A model generated the notes under the pieces. The model had not been told where the DNA came from. It saw only the letters and a list, made by a program, of their open reading frames with translations, and did not search any database. Position numbers and translations under genes: made by a program. From Nocardia acidivorans NBRC 108247 (lineage in GTDB: Bacteria > Actinomycetota > Actinomycetes > Mycobacteriales > Mycobacteriaceae), in NCBI RefSeq assembly GCF_001625085.1, contig NZ_BDAW01000034.1, positions 37,383 through 101,382 of the forward strand: a stretch of DNA of 64,000 nucleotides, in the 5' to 3' direction. Every line of letters begins with the position of its first letter. Positions within the stretch are counted from its first letter, which is position 1. Of the stretch, positions 7,795 to 16,240 are shown in pieces.

Positions 7795-9441
7795 GTGAGC
7801 CGCTTCACCGAGGAAATGTATGCCACCGCGCGCACATCCACGCATGGGCTGGTGACGGGGGAACCCGAAGCCCCGATGCGGCAGTCGTGGGGCGAGATCC
7901 ACCGCATCGCAAGGCAAATGGCGGGTGGCCTCGCCGACGCCGGAATCGGGCACGGCGATGCCGTGGGCGTATTGGCGGGTATGCCGGTCGATATCGCCCC
8001 GGCCTGCCAAGCCGTCTGGATGCGCGGTGGGTCGATCACCATGCTGCACCAGCCCACCCCGCGCACCGACCTACAGATGTGGGCGCATGACACCGAGACG
8101 GTGCTGCGCATGATCGAGGCGCGCGCAGTGGTTTTGGGCGCGCCGTTCGAGGCCGCCGCTCCCCTGCTCGCCGAGCGCGGAATCGCCGTGGTGACCATCG
8201 AGCAGATGCGCCGGGGCACGGCGATCGATCCGCTGCCGACGGGTGAGGACGATATCGCCCTGCAGCAGTTGACATCCGGCTCCACCGGCTCCCCGAAGGC
8301 GGTGCGGATCACGCACGGCAACTTCTTCGTGAACGCCTACGCCATGTTCGATCGGGTGAAATTCCACCTCGACGACGACGTGATGATCAGCTGGCTACCG
8401 CTCTTCCACGATATGGGCATGGTCGGATTCCTGAGCGTGCCAATGCAGTTCGGCGCCGAGGTGGTCTGCGTGACCCCGCTGGACTTCCTGGTGCGCCCGA
8501 TTCTGTGGGCCGAGCTCATCTCCAAATATCGCGGAACCGTCACCGCCGCACCGAACTTCGCCTATTCCCTGCTCGCTCGCAGACTTCGCAATGCCGATGA
8601 CGGCGCTTTCGATCTGAGCAGTGTCCGCTATATGTGGAATGGCGCGGAGCCGGTGGACGCCGACACCATGGACACGCTCGCCGAAGCCGGAAAACGCTTC
8701 GGGCTCAACCCGATGGCGCTCACCCCGGTCTACGGCATGGCCGAAACCACGCTCGCCGTCTCGATTCCCGATCCCGGGCTCGGCCAGATCCTCGATGTGG
8801 TCGACGCCGATCTGCTGGAGGCGATCGGCAAGGCGGTACCGGTGCGCGATCCCGAACACCATCACAGCGCGGTACGCCGTCTGCCCACCCTGGGCTACCT
8901 GGTCGACAATCTGGAGGGCCGGGTGGTGGACGCGGATCGACAGCCGCTGCCGGTCCGCAGTGTCGGTGTGATCGAATTACGCGGTCCCGCAGTGACTTCC
9001 GGCTATGTGACGGTCGAGGGCTTCCGCCCCGCCCAGGACGCCGACGGCTGGCTCGATACCGGCGATATCGGCTATTTCACCGAGGACGGTCTGGTGGTGG
9101 TCTGCGGCCGCATCAAGGACGTCATCATCATGGGCGGCCGCAATATCTTCCCCACCGATATCGAGCGAGCGGCCCTGCGCATCAAGGGGGTTCGCCCCGG
9201 CAATGCGGTGGCGGTGCGGCTGGACGCGGGCCAGAAACGCGAGAGTTTCGCGGTGGTGGTGGAGAGCAACGACTTTCAGAATCCGGGCGAGGTCAAACGC
9301 ATCGAGCACGATATCGTGCACGCGGTCTTCTCCGAGGTGGGCGTCCGCCCGCGCAGTGTGACCATCCTGGGTCCGGGCGCGCTGCCGAAGACCTCCTCGG
9401 GCAAGCTGCGGCGCTCGGCGACCACGGCGCAGTTGGGCTGA
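7795..9441 (+). CDS. pks16: Pks16-type acyl-AMP / acyl-CoA ligase
   Basis: This is a 548-residue ANL-superfamily adenylating enzyme, close to what I recall of M. tuberculosis Pks16 (Rv1013) from the first residues (SRFTEEMY) onward. The P-loop is LTSGSTGSPKAV (about residues 161-172). WLPLFHDMGMVG, YGMAETTLA, the hinge DTGDIGY and the C-terminal GKLRR lysine region are all present. It should activate a fatty acid as acyl-AMP; whether transfer is to CoA or a carrier protein cannot be read here. The GTG at 7795 has GAGGAG 6 bases upstream. It converges on pth, as in M. tuberculosis. Confidence 0.88.
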   Translation: MSRFTEEMYATARTSTHGLVTGEPEAPMRQSWGEIHRIARQMAGGLADAGIGHGDAVGVLAGMPVDIAPACQAVWMRGGSITMLHQPTPRTDLQMWAHDTETVLRMIEARAVVLGAPFEAAAPLLAERGIAVVTIEQMRRGTAIDPLPTGEDDIALQQLTSGSTGSPKAVRITHGNFFVNAYAMFDRVKFHLDDDVMISWLPLFHDMGMVGFLSVPMQFGAEVVCVTPLDFLVRPILWAELISKYRGTVTAAPNFAYSLLARRLRNADDGAFDLSSVRYMWNGAEPVDADTMDTLAEAGKRFGLNPMALTPVYGMAETTLAVSIPDPGLGQILDVVDADLLEAIGKAVPVRDPEHHHSAVRRLPTLGYLVDNLEGRVVDADRQPLPVRSVGVIELRGPAVTSGYVTVEGFRPAQDADGWLDTGDIGYFTEDGLVVVCGRIKDVIIMGGRNIFPTDIERAALRIKGVRPGNAVAVRLDAGQKRESFAVVVESNDFQNPGEVKRIEHDIVHAVFSEVGVRPRSVTILGPGALPKTSSGKLRRSATTAQLG

Positions 9442-9448
9442 GACGAGA

Positions 9449-9479
9449 ACGCCCCGTCCGGAAATTCCGAACGGGGCGT
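9449..9479. terminator. Bidirectional hairpin between pks16 and pth
   Basis: A perfect 9-bp outer stem (ACGCCCCGT at 9449-9457 with ACGGGGCGT at 9471-9479) encloses a second pairing CGGAA/TTCCG. It lies between two convergent stop codons, so it can end both transcripts. There is no T-run, as is common in actinobacteria. Confidence 0.7.
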
Positions 9480-9499
9480 GAGACTCTCCGTTGGACAGC

Positions 9500-10081
9500 T
9501 CAGTGCAGCTGGTTCTGGGCGGGCTCGAGGCCCACGCGCAGCAGCATCTCCACCGCGTCCGCGGCCTGCTCCACGATCACCGGAACCTCTTTGCGCTCGG
9601 CCGCCGAGAACGGCTTGAGCACATAGTCGGCGGGATCCTGGCGGCCCGGCGGACGGCCGATGCCGAACCGCACGCGCAGATAATCCTTGGTGGTCAACGC
9701 CTGCGACATCGAGCGCAGCCCGTTGTGCCCGCCCTCACCGCCGCCCTGCTTCAACCGGATCACGCCGAACGGCAGATCCAGTTCGTCGTGGATGGCGATC
9801 ACCTCGGTGGCGGGCACCGAGAAGAATTTCGCCAGCGCCGCGACCGGGCGACCGGACAGGTTCATGAAGCTGCGCGGTTTCGCGATCAGCACCTTGCGCC
9901 CGTCCAGGCGCGCCTCGAGCAGATCCGCACCCGATTTCTTGTGCACGGTGAAACGGCCGCCGACGCGCTCCGCGAGCACATCGGCGACCATGAATCCGAC
10001 ATTGTGCCGGGTGCGCTCGTATTCGGTTCCGGAATTGCCCAGTCCGACAACGAGCGCGGGCCCGGCCGACGCCTCGGTCAC
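9500..10081 (-). CDS. pth: Peptidyl-tRNA hydrolase
   Basis: Pth cleaves peptidyl-tRNA released from stalled ribosomes. The 193-residue length is normal and the active-site set is complete: Asn near residue 16 (GLGNSG), catalytic His26 (RTRHNVGF), Asn74 (SFMNLSG), Asp99 (IHDELDLP) and Asn120 (GGHNGLRS). The GTG start at 10081 lies 21 bp after the rplY stop, so the two genes form an operon, as rplY-pth does in mycobacteria. It is an essential housekeeping gene. Confidence 0.97.
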   Translation of the reverse strand: MTEASAGPALVVGLGNSGTEYERTRHNVGFMVADVLAERVGGRFTVHKKSGADLLEARLDGRKVLIAKPRSFMNLSGRPVAALAKFFSVPATEVIAIHDELDLPFGVIRLKQGGGEGGHNGLRSMSQALTTKDYLRVRFGIGRPPGRQDPADYVLKPFSAAERKEVPVIVEQAADAVEMLLRVGLEPAQNQLH

Positions 10082-10102
10082 GAGAACCGTTGGGGGGCGG
10101 TA

Positions 10103-10711
10103 TTACTCGGCGGCGGCTTCGCCGGCGGCAGCGGCCTCGGCGGCCTCTTCGGTCTCCTGTGCGGAGGCCGGGGCGGCGATGATGTTGACGATCAGCGACT
10201 CCGGGTCACCGGCCAGGGTGACGCCCTCGGGCAGGGTGATGTCGCCCGCGTTGATCTGGGTGCCGGCCTCGACGCCCTCGATGGAGACATCGATGGACTC
10301 GGGCAGGTTCATGACGTCGGCCTCGATGGAGATCACGGTGACATCGGAGGTGACCAGGGTGCCGGAGGCGGCCTCGCCGACCAGGTTCACGTGCACATCG
10401 GCGACGACGCGCTCACCGCGACGGATGACCAGCAGGTCGGCATGCTCGATGTAGCGACGGATCGGGTGCACGACAACCGACTTGGTGAGCGCCAGGTGCT
10501 TCTCGCCCGCGATGTTCAGGTTCAGCACGGCATTGGTGCCGTGCTCACGCAGGATGGCGGCGAAGTCACGCGCGTTCACGGCGAGGTGCTGCGGCTCGGT
10601 GTTGTGGCCGTAGAGCACGGCGGGGACGTTGCCGTCGCGGCGGGTGCGGCGGGCCGCGCCCTTGCCGAACTCGGTGCGTACGGTGGCTTCGAGAAGGTTG
10701 GCGTCGGACAT
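10103..10711 (-). CDS. rplY: Ribosomal protein bL25 (Ctc/TL5 form)
   Basis: The 202-residue protein is the long actinobacterial bL25/Ctc form: an N-terminal 5S rRNA-binding domain (about 1-95; FGKGAARRTRRDGNVPAVLYG) plus the TL5 C-terminal beta domain. It ends in an Ala/Glu-rich tail of about 20 residues. The ATG at 10711 has AGGAG upstream. It heads the rplY-pth operon, and a leader of over 100 nt with a possible hairpin precedes it. Confidence 0.96.
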   Translation of the reverse strand: MSDANLLEATVRTEFGKGAARRTRRDGNVPAVLYGHNTEPQHLAVNARDFAAILREHGTNAVLNLNIAGEKHLALTKSVVVHPIRRYIEHADLLVIRRGERVVADVHVNLVGEAASGTLVTSDVTVISIEADVMNLPESIDVSIEGVEAGTQINAGDITLPEGVTLAGDPESLIVNIIAAPASAQETEEAAEAAAAGEAAAE

Positions 10712-10786
10712 GACTGTCTACTCCTACGGCTCGTCCGGGCTGATGTCAGTGTGCCGGCCAGGGGAACTTGCCGCCCTGGCGCGATG

Positions 10787-10813
10787 TTGGTCGATTCGCC
10801 TGGCGAAGACCAA
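10787..10813 (-). promoter_or_regulatory. Stem-loop in the putative rplY leader
   Basis: Outer arms TTGGTC (10787-10792) and GACCAA (10808-10813) pair, with an inner CGC/GCG stem. The element lies 76-102 nt upstream of the rplY ATG, so it would fall in the mRNA leader if transcription starts further upstream. It could be a protein-binding or attenuation structure, or chance. I see no matching known leader motif. Confidence 0.25.
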
Positions 10814-11049
10814 CAGGGACGGCCGGAAGCCGAAACCCGTCGATCACGGTGGACATTTTTGGGGTGCCGCACCCTCGCCGAGACAACCTGAAGACTCTAA
10901 CACGCGGTCATAGATGCCCCACACCGCCCCCACCTCGAGCTATACGCGCGTCGCGGGCGAACTAGGCGGCCTCGGCCCGCGCGGCGAATGTGGCCGCCCG
11001 CCGCCCGGCTTGTCCAACGTGCCCGTCGCACAGTTGCCGGGTGCGGGCA

Positions 11050-11378
11050 TGCCCAACTTCCGCCGCAATTCGCCGTCGAGCGCCCGGAGGTGTTCACCCT
11101 GATGTTCCGGCACGACCTCCTCGAGGGCGCGGGCGAGAACCTGCGGGCCACCACCACACCGCCCATGTTCCGGCGCTGGCGCGATCTCGTCGCCACCGCG
11201 AGCACTCCCCAGGCCGCCGGCGGCACCCCCCTGACGCCGACGAAATCGCGCTCAGCCGCTGGACCAGCCTGCACGGGGTGGCGACCCCGGTGGCCAATCG
11301 CAGCCGCGAGGCCATGGCCCCCGGCTTCGACGCCGACCGACGGTCACCGCCGCCATCACCCACCACCTGCCCAGGTGA
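11050..11378 (+). pseudogene. Remnant of a TetR-type regulator C-terminal domain
   Basis: Reading three frames in turn gives a continuous TetR C-terminal (WHG-type) pattern. First comes FAVERPEVFTLMFRHDLLEG and MFRRWRDLV in one frame. Then, after a shift near 11230, DADEIALSRWTSLHGVATPV appears, and after a second shift near 11340, TVTAAITHHLPR and a TGA at 11376-11378. The N-terminal helix-turn-helix is missing. The remnant sits immediately upstream of prfC, so a run-on start for prfC at 10988 would be an artefact. Ordinary TetR genes elsewhere in the window show the expected intact layout. Confidence 0.6.
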
Positions 11379-11428
11379 GGGTGTTCGCGTACCCTGGTTC
11401 GGTTGCCTCGTCTGTGAAGGAGTCCCCC

Positions 11429-13054
11429 GTGAGTTCCCCGACTACCAGTGCGACCACGCCCCGGACCGGGCGGTTGGCCGACGAGGTGGCCCGGCGGCGC
11501 ACCTTCGCGGTGATCTCCCATCCCGACGCCGGTAAGTCGACGCTGACCGAAGCGCTGGCGCTGCACGCCAAGGTGATCTCCGAGGCGGGCGCGATCCACG
11601 GCAAGGCCGGCCGCAAATCCACCGTCTCGGACTGGATGGAGATGGAGAAGGCGCGCGGTATCTCCGTCAGCTCCACGGCCCTGCAATTCGAATACGGCGA
11701 CTGCGTCATCAACCTGGTCGACACCCCCGGTCACTCCGACTTCTCCGAGGACACCTACCGCGTGCTCACCGCGGTCGACGCCGCGGTCATGCTGATCGAC
11801 GCCGCCAAAGGCCTGGAACCGCAGACGCTCAAGCTCTTTCAGGTCGCGCGCGATCGCGGAATTCCGGTCATCACCGTCATCAACAAGTGGGACCGGCCGG
11901 GCCAGGCGCCGCTGGAACTCCTCGATGAGATCACCGATCGCATCGGCCTCACCCCGACCCCGCTCTTCCTGCCCGTCGGCATCGCGGGTGATTTCCGCGG
12001 ACTGCTGCGCCGCGGCGAAGAGGGCGCACCGGCCGAGTACATCCACTTCACCCGCACCGCCGGTGGCGCGACCATCGCGCCCGAGGAACACCTCACCCCC
12101 GAACAGGCCGCCGAACGCGAGGGCGAAGCCTGGATCACCGCCGTCGAGGAGAGCGAACTGCTCTCCGCCGCGGGCCAGGATCATGATCAGGAACTGTTCC
12201 TGGCCGGGCACACCTCGCCGGTGATCTACGGCTCCGCCATGCTGAATTTCGGTGTGCGCCAACTCCTCGAGACGCTCATCGAGCTCGCGCCCGCACCGCG
12301 CGCCCGCATCGACATCAATGACCGCCCGCGCGAGACCGAGGACCCGTTCAGCGCCGTCATCTTCAAGGTGCAGGCGGGGATGGACACCGCGCATCGCGAC
12401 CGGCTGGCATTCATGCGCATCGTCTCGGGGGAATTCGAGCGCGGCATGGTGGTGACGCACGCGCAGACCGGTCGCCCGTTCGCCACCAAATACGCGCTGA
12501 CCATCTTCGGCCGCGAGCGCTCCACCGTCGATACCGCGTACCCGGGCGATGTGGTGGGCCTGGTCAACGCGACCGCCCTGGCTCCCGGTCACACGCTGTA
12601 CGCCGAGAAGAAGGTGCAGTTCCCGCCGATCCCGTCCTTCGCGCCGGAGCATTTCGCCACCCTGCGCGCGCAGAGCGCCGGTAAGTACAAGCAGTTTCGA
12701 AAGGCCATCGACCAGCTGGACTCCGAAGGCGTTGTGCAGGTGCTGCGCAATGACATTCGCGGTGACGCGTCACCGGTGCTGGCCGCCGTCGGTCCCATGC
12801 AGTTCGAGGTGGTCACCGCGCGCATGCTCGGTGAGTACAACGTCGAGACCCAGCTCGACTTCCTTCCGTACCAGTTGGCCCGCCGCACCGATGCCGAATC
12901 CGCGGTCGAGCTCGGACGCCAGCGCGGCGTGGAGGTCTTCACCCGCACCGACGGTGTCATGCTCGCGCTCTTCGGTGACAAGTGGAAGCTGGCGTATGTG
13001 CAGAAGGAACACCCGGATCTGACGCTGGAACCGCTGGTCGCCACCGCGGACTAG
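11429..13054 (+). CDS. prfC: Peptide chain release factor 3
   Basis: RF3 is the GTPase that recycles RF1/RF2 after termination. The 541 residues contain G1 SHPDAGKST (about residues 28-36), the switch region KARGISVSSTA, DTPGHSDFSEDTYR and NKWD, then domain II and the C-terminal RF3 domain. The length is normal. The GTG at 11429 is preceded by GAAGGAG at 7 bases; the open frame upstream belongs to the TetR remnant. No operon partner is visible: the next gene is convergent. Confidence 0.95.
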   Translation: MSSPTTSATTPRTGRLADEVARRRTFAVISHPDAGKSTLTEALALHAKVISEAGAIHGKAGRKSTVSDWMEMEKARGISVSSTALQFEYGDCVINLVDTPGHSDFSEDTYRVLTAVDAAVMLIDAAKGLEPQTLKLFQVARDRGIPVITVINKWDRPGQAPLELLDEITDRIGLTPTPLFLPVGIAGDFRGLLRRGEEGAPAEYIHFTRTAGGATIAPEEHLTPEQAAEREGEAWITAVEESELLSAAGQDHDQELFLAGHTSPVIYGSAMLNFGVRQLLETLIELAPAPRARIDINDRPRETEDPFSAVIFKVQAGMDTAHRDRLAFMRIVSGEFERGMVVTHAQTGRPFATKYALTIFGRERSTVDTAYPGDVVGLVNATALAPGHTLYAEKKVQFPPIPSFAPEHFATLRAQSAGKYKQFRKAIDQLDSEGVVQVLRNDIRGDASPVLAAVGPMQFEVVTARMLGEYNVETQLDFLPYQLARRTDAESAVELGRQRGVEVFTRTDGVMLALFGDKWKLAYVQKEHPDLTLEPLVATAD

Positions 13055-13080
13055 CAGCCGGGCGCATGCTCACCGGCGGG

Positions 13081-13113
13081 GTGGATCCCGGCCGAAAGCA
13101 TGCCGGGATGACG
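13081..13113 (+). repeat. Single arm of the dispersed 90-bp inverted-repeat element (copy 1)
   Basis: The arm GTGGATCCCGGCCGAAAGC... ending GGGATGACG matches the right arms of the elements at 17.1, 36.4 and 43.6 kb. I do not see a recognisable left arm here, so this looks like a half element. It lies between the convergent prfC and NTF2-like genes. Confidence 0.75.
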
Positions 13114-13122
13114 GGGGTCGAA

Positions 13123-13647
13123 TCAGCCCATGGTCCCCGTCGCGTCGGGGGGCATGGGGTCGGTGCGCGGGGTGTCCGCCGGATCGCGGGCGATGAGCCC
13201 CCAGCGGCTGGAGGTCAGGCGCAGGCTGGGGAGATCCGAGAGCGAGAGCACCACCTCGTAGGTGCGCTCATAGCCGGTGTGCGCGATGCGCCAGTTGCCG
13301 TCCTCGCACTTCACGTACTGGTCGGAGTAGAAGGCCGCGCCGCGCAGCAGCATATTGTGGCCCGGGATCAGGACCGTATCGGCGAGGTACCAGGTGCCGA
13401 CGGCGGTATCGCCGGTGATATCGATCTCCGGGTGGTCGCAGCGGTGTTCGGTGATCACGTGCGGGCCGAGGGTGTTGCGCATGAACGCCAGGAACGCGTC
13501 ACGGGATTCGAACTGGAGGTACTCGCTGTAGGTGGCGGTCGCCTCCGGGATCATGGTGTCGGCGAACTCCTCCCACGACTTGGTGTCGAGGGCACGCAGA
13601 TACCGGAACTTCAACCGGCTTATCGCGGCGACCGCATCGGAATCCAT
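13123..13647 (-). CDS. NTF2/SnoaL-like domain protein
   Basis: This 174-residue protein has the nuclear transport factor 2-like fold pattern: an N-terminal helix (AAISRLKFRYLRALDTKSWEEF), the typical M-I-P-E-A-T-A strand, the HRCDHPEIDITGDTAVGTWYL strand pair and a late YERTYEVV strand. Many such actinobacterial proteins are annotated SnoaL_4 and act as isomerases, hydratases or ligand binders; the substrate cannot be inferred. The ATG at 13647 is used; there is no strong ribosome site. It stands alone, convergent to prfC. Confidence 0.7.
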   Translation of the reverse strand: MDSDAVAAISRLKFRYLRALDTKSWEEFADTMIPEATATYSEYLQFESRDAFLAFMRNTLGPHVITEHRCDHPEIDITGDTAVGTWYLADTVLIPGHNMLLRGAAFYSDQYVKCEDGNWRIAHTGYERTYEVVLSLSDLPSLRLTSSRWGLIARDPADTPRTDPMPPDATGTMG

Positions 13648-13762
13648 AACACCCACAATCCCATCAGAGGTGCGGGATACTGCGGCATTTAGAGCAGATC
13701 TGTACCGTATCGCTACCGTTCCGCCACTGGGCACCCCGGTCCGCACCGGGGTGCGAGCGCCG

Positions 13763-14659
13763 CTAATTTCCGATGCTGAAGCAGGTGGTGCAGAAGTCCT
13801 CGCCGAACTCGGTGAGGCGCAGGCTCTTTCGGACGATCTTGGGCGCGCGGCCCGCCTTCTTGAGGGCCGACTCCACCACCGGCTGCACCTCCAGCACCAT
13901 ATAGCGCGACAGCACCACCGGATCGTCGGAGGTGGTGGTCAGGCCCAGGCGGTTGAGGTTGATCAGATAGTGGCGGGCGCGGTCCGGATAGCGCACGCCC
14001 GCCTGCTCGGGCACCGAGGTGAGATCGCCCTGGACCAGCTCCGAGCCGATGCCCAGCGGGCGATTGGTCCGCACGTCGACGGTGGGCTGCGGGCCGTTCA
14101 GGGCCATGAAACGCAGGATGCGCGCCTCATCCGGGGCGAGCTGATCGAGAATGCGGTCGTACGCCGGGTGCACATCCTCGTTGAAGTAGACATCGGCCGA
14201 GCGCGCGAGCAGTGCGTCACCGCGGCGACGCAGTTCCTCGCTGGAGGCCGAACGCAGCAGTCCCCCGACGCCGATGGCCTGCTGACTCGGCCCGCCCACC
14301 GGAGTCGGTACGTAACTGACGATTTCGCGCACCGACCCCTCGGTGACGCCGAGTGCGCTGCGCGCGATGGACCGCAGCGCGGCCCCCGTCCGCTCGGCGA
14401 TATCGGCCGAGGATTCCCCGTCCAGGGCCGCCTGCGTCAATTGCTTGGTGATATCGAAGCTCGTCTCGACCGCCCACTGGCCCGAGCGCGCCGCGGTGCC
14501 GACCGCGAGCCCCGCCGCCCGGAAGACGCCGCGAATCAGTCGGGCCTCATTGCTGATCTGGCGCTGCTCGACGTCCGAACTGCGTTCCACGGCACGGGGA
14601 CCCGGACGGACCACCTCGCCTGCACCCCCCTGCGACTGCCCGGTCCTGTCGTCTGTCAC
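13763..14659 (-). CDS. Abi-alpha/DUF4393 family protein, paralogue A
   Basis: This 298-residue protein is related to the gene at 16231-17091. Shared blocks include the helix-rich middle (AALRSIARSALGV), HPAYDRILDQLAPDEARILRF (about residues 162-182), L-x-G-P-Q-P, V-R-Y-P-D-R, L-x-x-L-x-R-L-G-L and a C-terminal T-x-F-G-x-x-F-x-x-x-C-x-x. DUF4393 is named from an abortive-infection protein, but its cell role is unknown. The GTG at 14659 has GGAG 6 bases upstream; the ATG at 14665 abuts that site. It is divergent from the DUF445 gene. Confidence 0.75.
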   Translation of the reverse strand: MTDDRTGQSQGGAGEVVRPGPRAVERSSDVEQRQISNEARLIRGVFRAAGLAVGTAARSGQWAVETSFDITKQLTQAALDGESSADIAERTGAALRSIARSALGVTEGSVREIVSYVPTPVGGPSQQAIGVGGLLRSASSEELRRRGDALLARSADVYFNEDVHPAYDRILDQLAPDEARILRFMALNGPQPTVDVRTNRPLGIGSELVQGDLTSVPEQAGVRYPDRARHYLINLNRLGLTTTSDDPVVLSRYMVLEVQPVVESALKKAGRAPKIVRKSLRLTEFGEDFCTTCFSIGN

Positions 14660-14917
14660 GTCCATCTCCGAATATTGCCAGGTGAACTGATTCGTCCACA
14701 GATTATTGCCCCCGACAGACCTACGGGTTCGGCGAACCCCCGCCATTCTCGTTGGTGAACTCGAATGAGTGGAACACCGGGGCAACCACTGTGACACAGA
14801 TCTCCGACCCAGACACTCTCTCACTGGACTCGCTTCCGGAATCCGAAGTAAGGTCCGGGATGCCGATGGGGTTGACGCCGGCGGTGGTACCGGTGCGTGG
14901 TCGGCAGGAGGGTGACG

Positions 14918-16240
14918 TTGCTAGAGAGTGTCTTCGGAGTCCACCCGACAATTTTGCTGGAACTGATCACGATTCCGTTGTTCACAGGGGTTATCGGTTA
15001 CATCACCAACTGGACCGGCGTGCTCATGCTGTTCAAGCCGATCGCCTTCCACGGGTTTCGCATGCCCGGTCTCGCGGCCCTGTTTCCCTTCCTGCCCAAG
15101 CGAATTCAGGTGCTGCCGCTGCTCCAGTACGACGGGCGGATGGGCTGGCAGGGCATTGTTCCCTCGCGGGCGGACAAGATGGCGAGTATCGCGGTCGACA
15201 AAGGATTGGCGAAACTGGGCAGTGTCGCGGACTTCTATCGCGAACTCGAACCCGACAAGCTCGCGGAACATCTGACTGAAATAGCGGAACTCCAGATACG
15301 CGACATCGTGGAAGACATCCTGCGGCGCGAACATCCGCAACTTTGGTACAACCTGCCCAATGGCGTTCGGGAGATGGTGCACGCCCGCGTCGCCGAACAG
15401 CTGCCGACAATTCTGCGCGAACTCACCGATGAACTCGGCAACAACATCGATCAACTGCTGGACGTCAAGCAGATGGTGATTCGCTACTTCCAGGCGCGAC
15501 CGCAGTTGCTCAACAGCCTGTTCCAGGTGCTCGGCGCCAAAGAACTCCGATTCATGCAGAACTTCGGTTTCTACTTCGGCGCGCCCATGGGCCTGGTGCT
15601 GGTCGGGATTCTGCACTGGACCGGATGGTCCGCGCTGGCGGTGCTGCCGATCGGCGGGATCGTCATCGGCTGGGTGGTGAACTGGGTCGGCATCAATATG
15701 ATCTTCGCGCCCGCCTATCCGAAGTGGTGGGCGCCGTGGCGGCAGGGGCTGCTGGTCAAACGGCAGCCCGAGATCACCGAGGGCTACGCGGACATGGTGG
15801 CCAGCCAGATCATGACCGTCGCCAATATCGGTGACGAGCTGCTGAACGGTCCGCGCTCGGACCGCACCATGCAGATGCTCGCGGACACCCTCAAGCCCGC
15901 CGCGGACCAGGCGCTCGGACCCGCCCGCGGGGCGGTGAAGTTCTTCCTGGGAGATCGCGAATACGACTCGCTGCAGGACAGTTTCACCGCCGAGTCCATG
16001 AAGATCGCCCCGATCGCCTTCGCGGACCCGGCGTTCAACGTGCGCCAGGGCAAGCAGGTGCAGGAGTACATCGCCAAACAAATGTCGGCACTGCCGCCGC
16101 CGGAGTTCGTGGACATGCTGCGTTCGGCCATCAAACAAGATGAATGGCTCTTGTTTGTCCATGGCGGTGTGCTGGGGCTCATAGCCGGTTACGCTCACCT
16201 CCTGATCTTCGGAACAGGAGTGGCTACCTCATGGATATGA
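14918..16240 (+). CDS. DUF445 (YheB-like) membrane protein
   Basis: The protein of about 440 residues starts with a membrane segment (LLELITIPLFTGVIGYITNW) that carries the family's G-Y-x-T-N-W motif, repeated later as GWVVNWVGINMIF. The long amphipathic middle is typical of DUF445, and the C-terminus ends in a last membrane helix (GVLGLIAGYAHLLIFG). Family proteins are membrane-anchored with unknown function. GGAGG at 14908-14912 best serves the TTG at 14918. Its stop overlaps the start of the second DUF4393 gene by 10 bp, so the two are translationally coupled. Confidence 0.82.
   Translation: MLESVFGVHPTILLELITIPLFTGVIGYITNWTGVLMLFKPIAFHGFRMPGLAALFPFLPKRIQVLPLLQYDGRMGWQGIVPSRADKMASIAVDKGLAKLGSVADFYRELEPDKLAEHLTEIAELQIRDIVEDILRREHPQLWYNLPNGVREMVHARVAEQLPTILRELTDELGNNIDQLLDVKQMVIRYFQARPQLLNSLFQVLGAKELRFMQNFGFYFGAPMGLVLVGILHWTGWSALAVLPIGGIVIGWVVNWVGINMIFAPAYPKWWAPWRQGLLVKRQPEITEGYADMVASQIMTVANIGDELLNGPRSDRTMQMLADTLKPAADQALGPARGAVKFFLGDREYDSLQDSFTAESMKIAPIAFADPAFNVRQGKQVQEYIAKQMSALPPPEFVDMLRSAIKQDEWLLFVHGGVLGLIAGYAHLLIFGTGVATSWI

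Noticed and set aside
9491..10891. Long plus-strand open frame of 466 codons over pth and rplY
   Set aside because: It is fully antisense to two confident housekeeping genes, has His/Gly/Asp-rich composition typical of a reversed high-GC gene and no domain.
10988..11428. N-terminal extension of prfC by 147 codons
   Set aside because: The extension reads the TetR remnant and unrelated sequence; the GTG at 11429 has a good ribosome site and gives a normal RF3 length.
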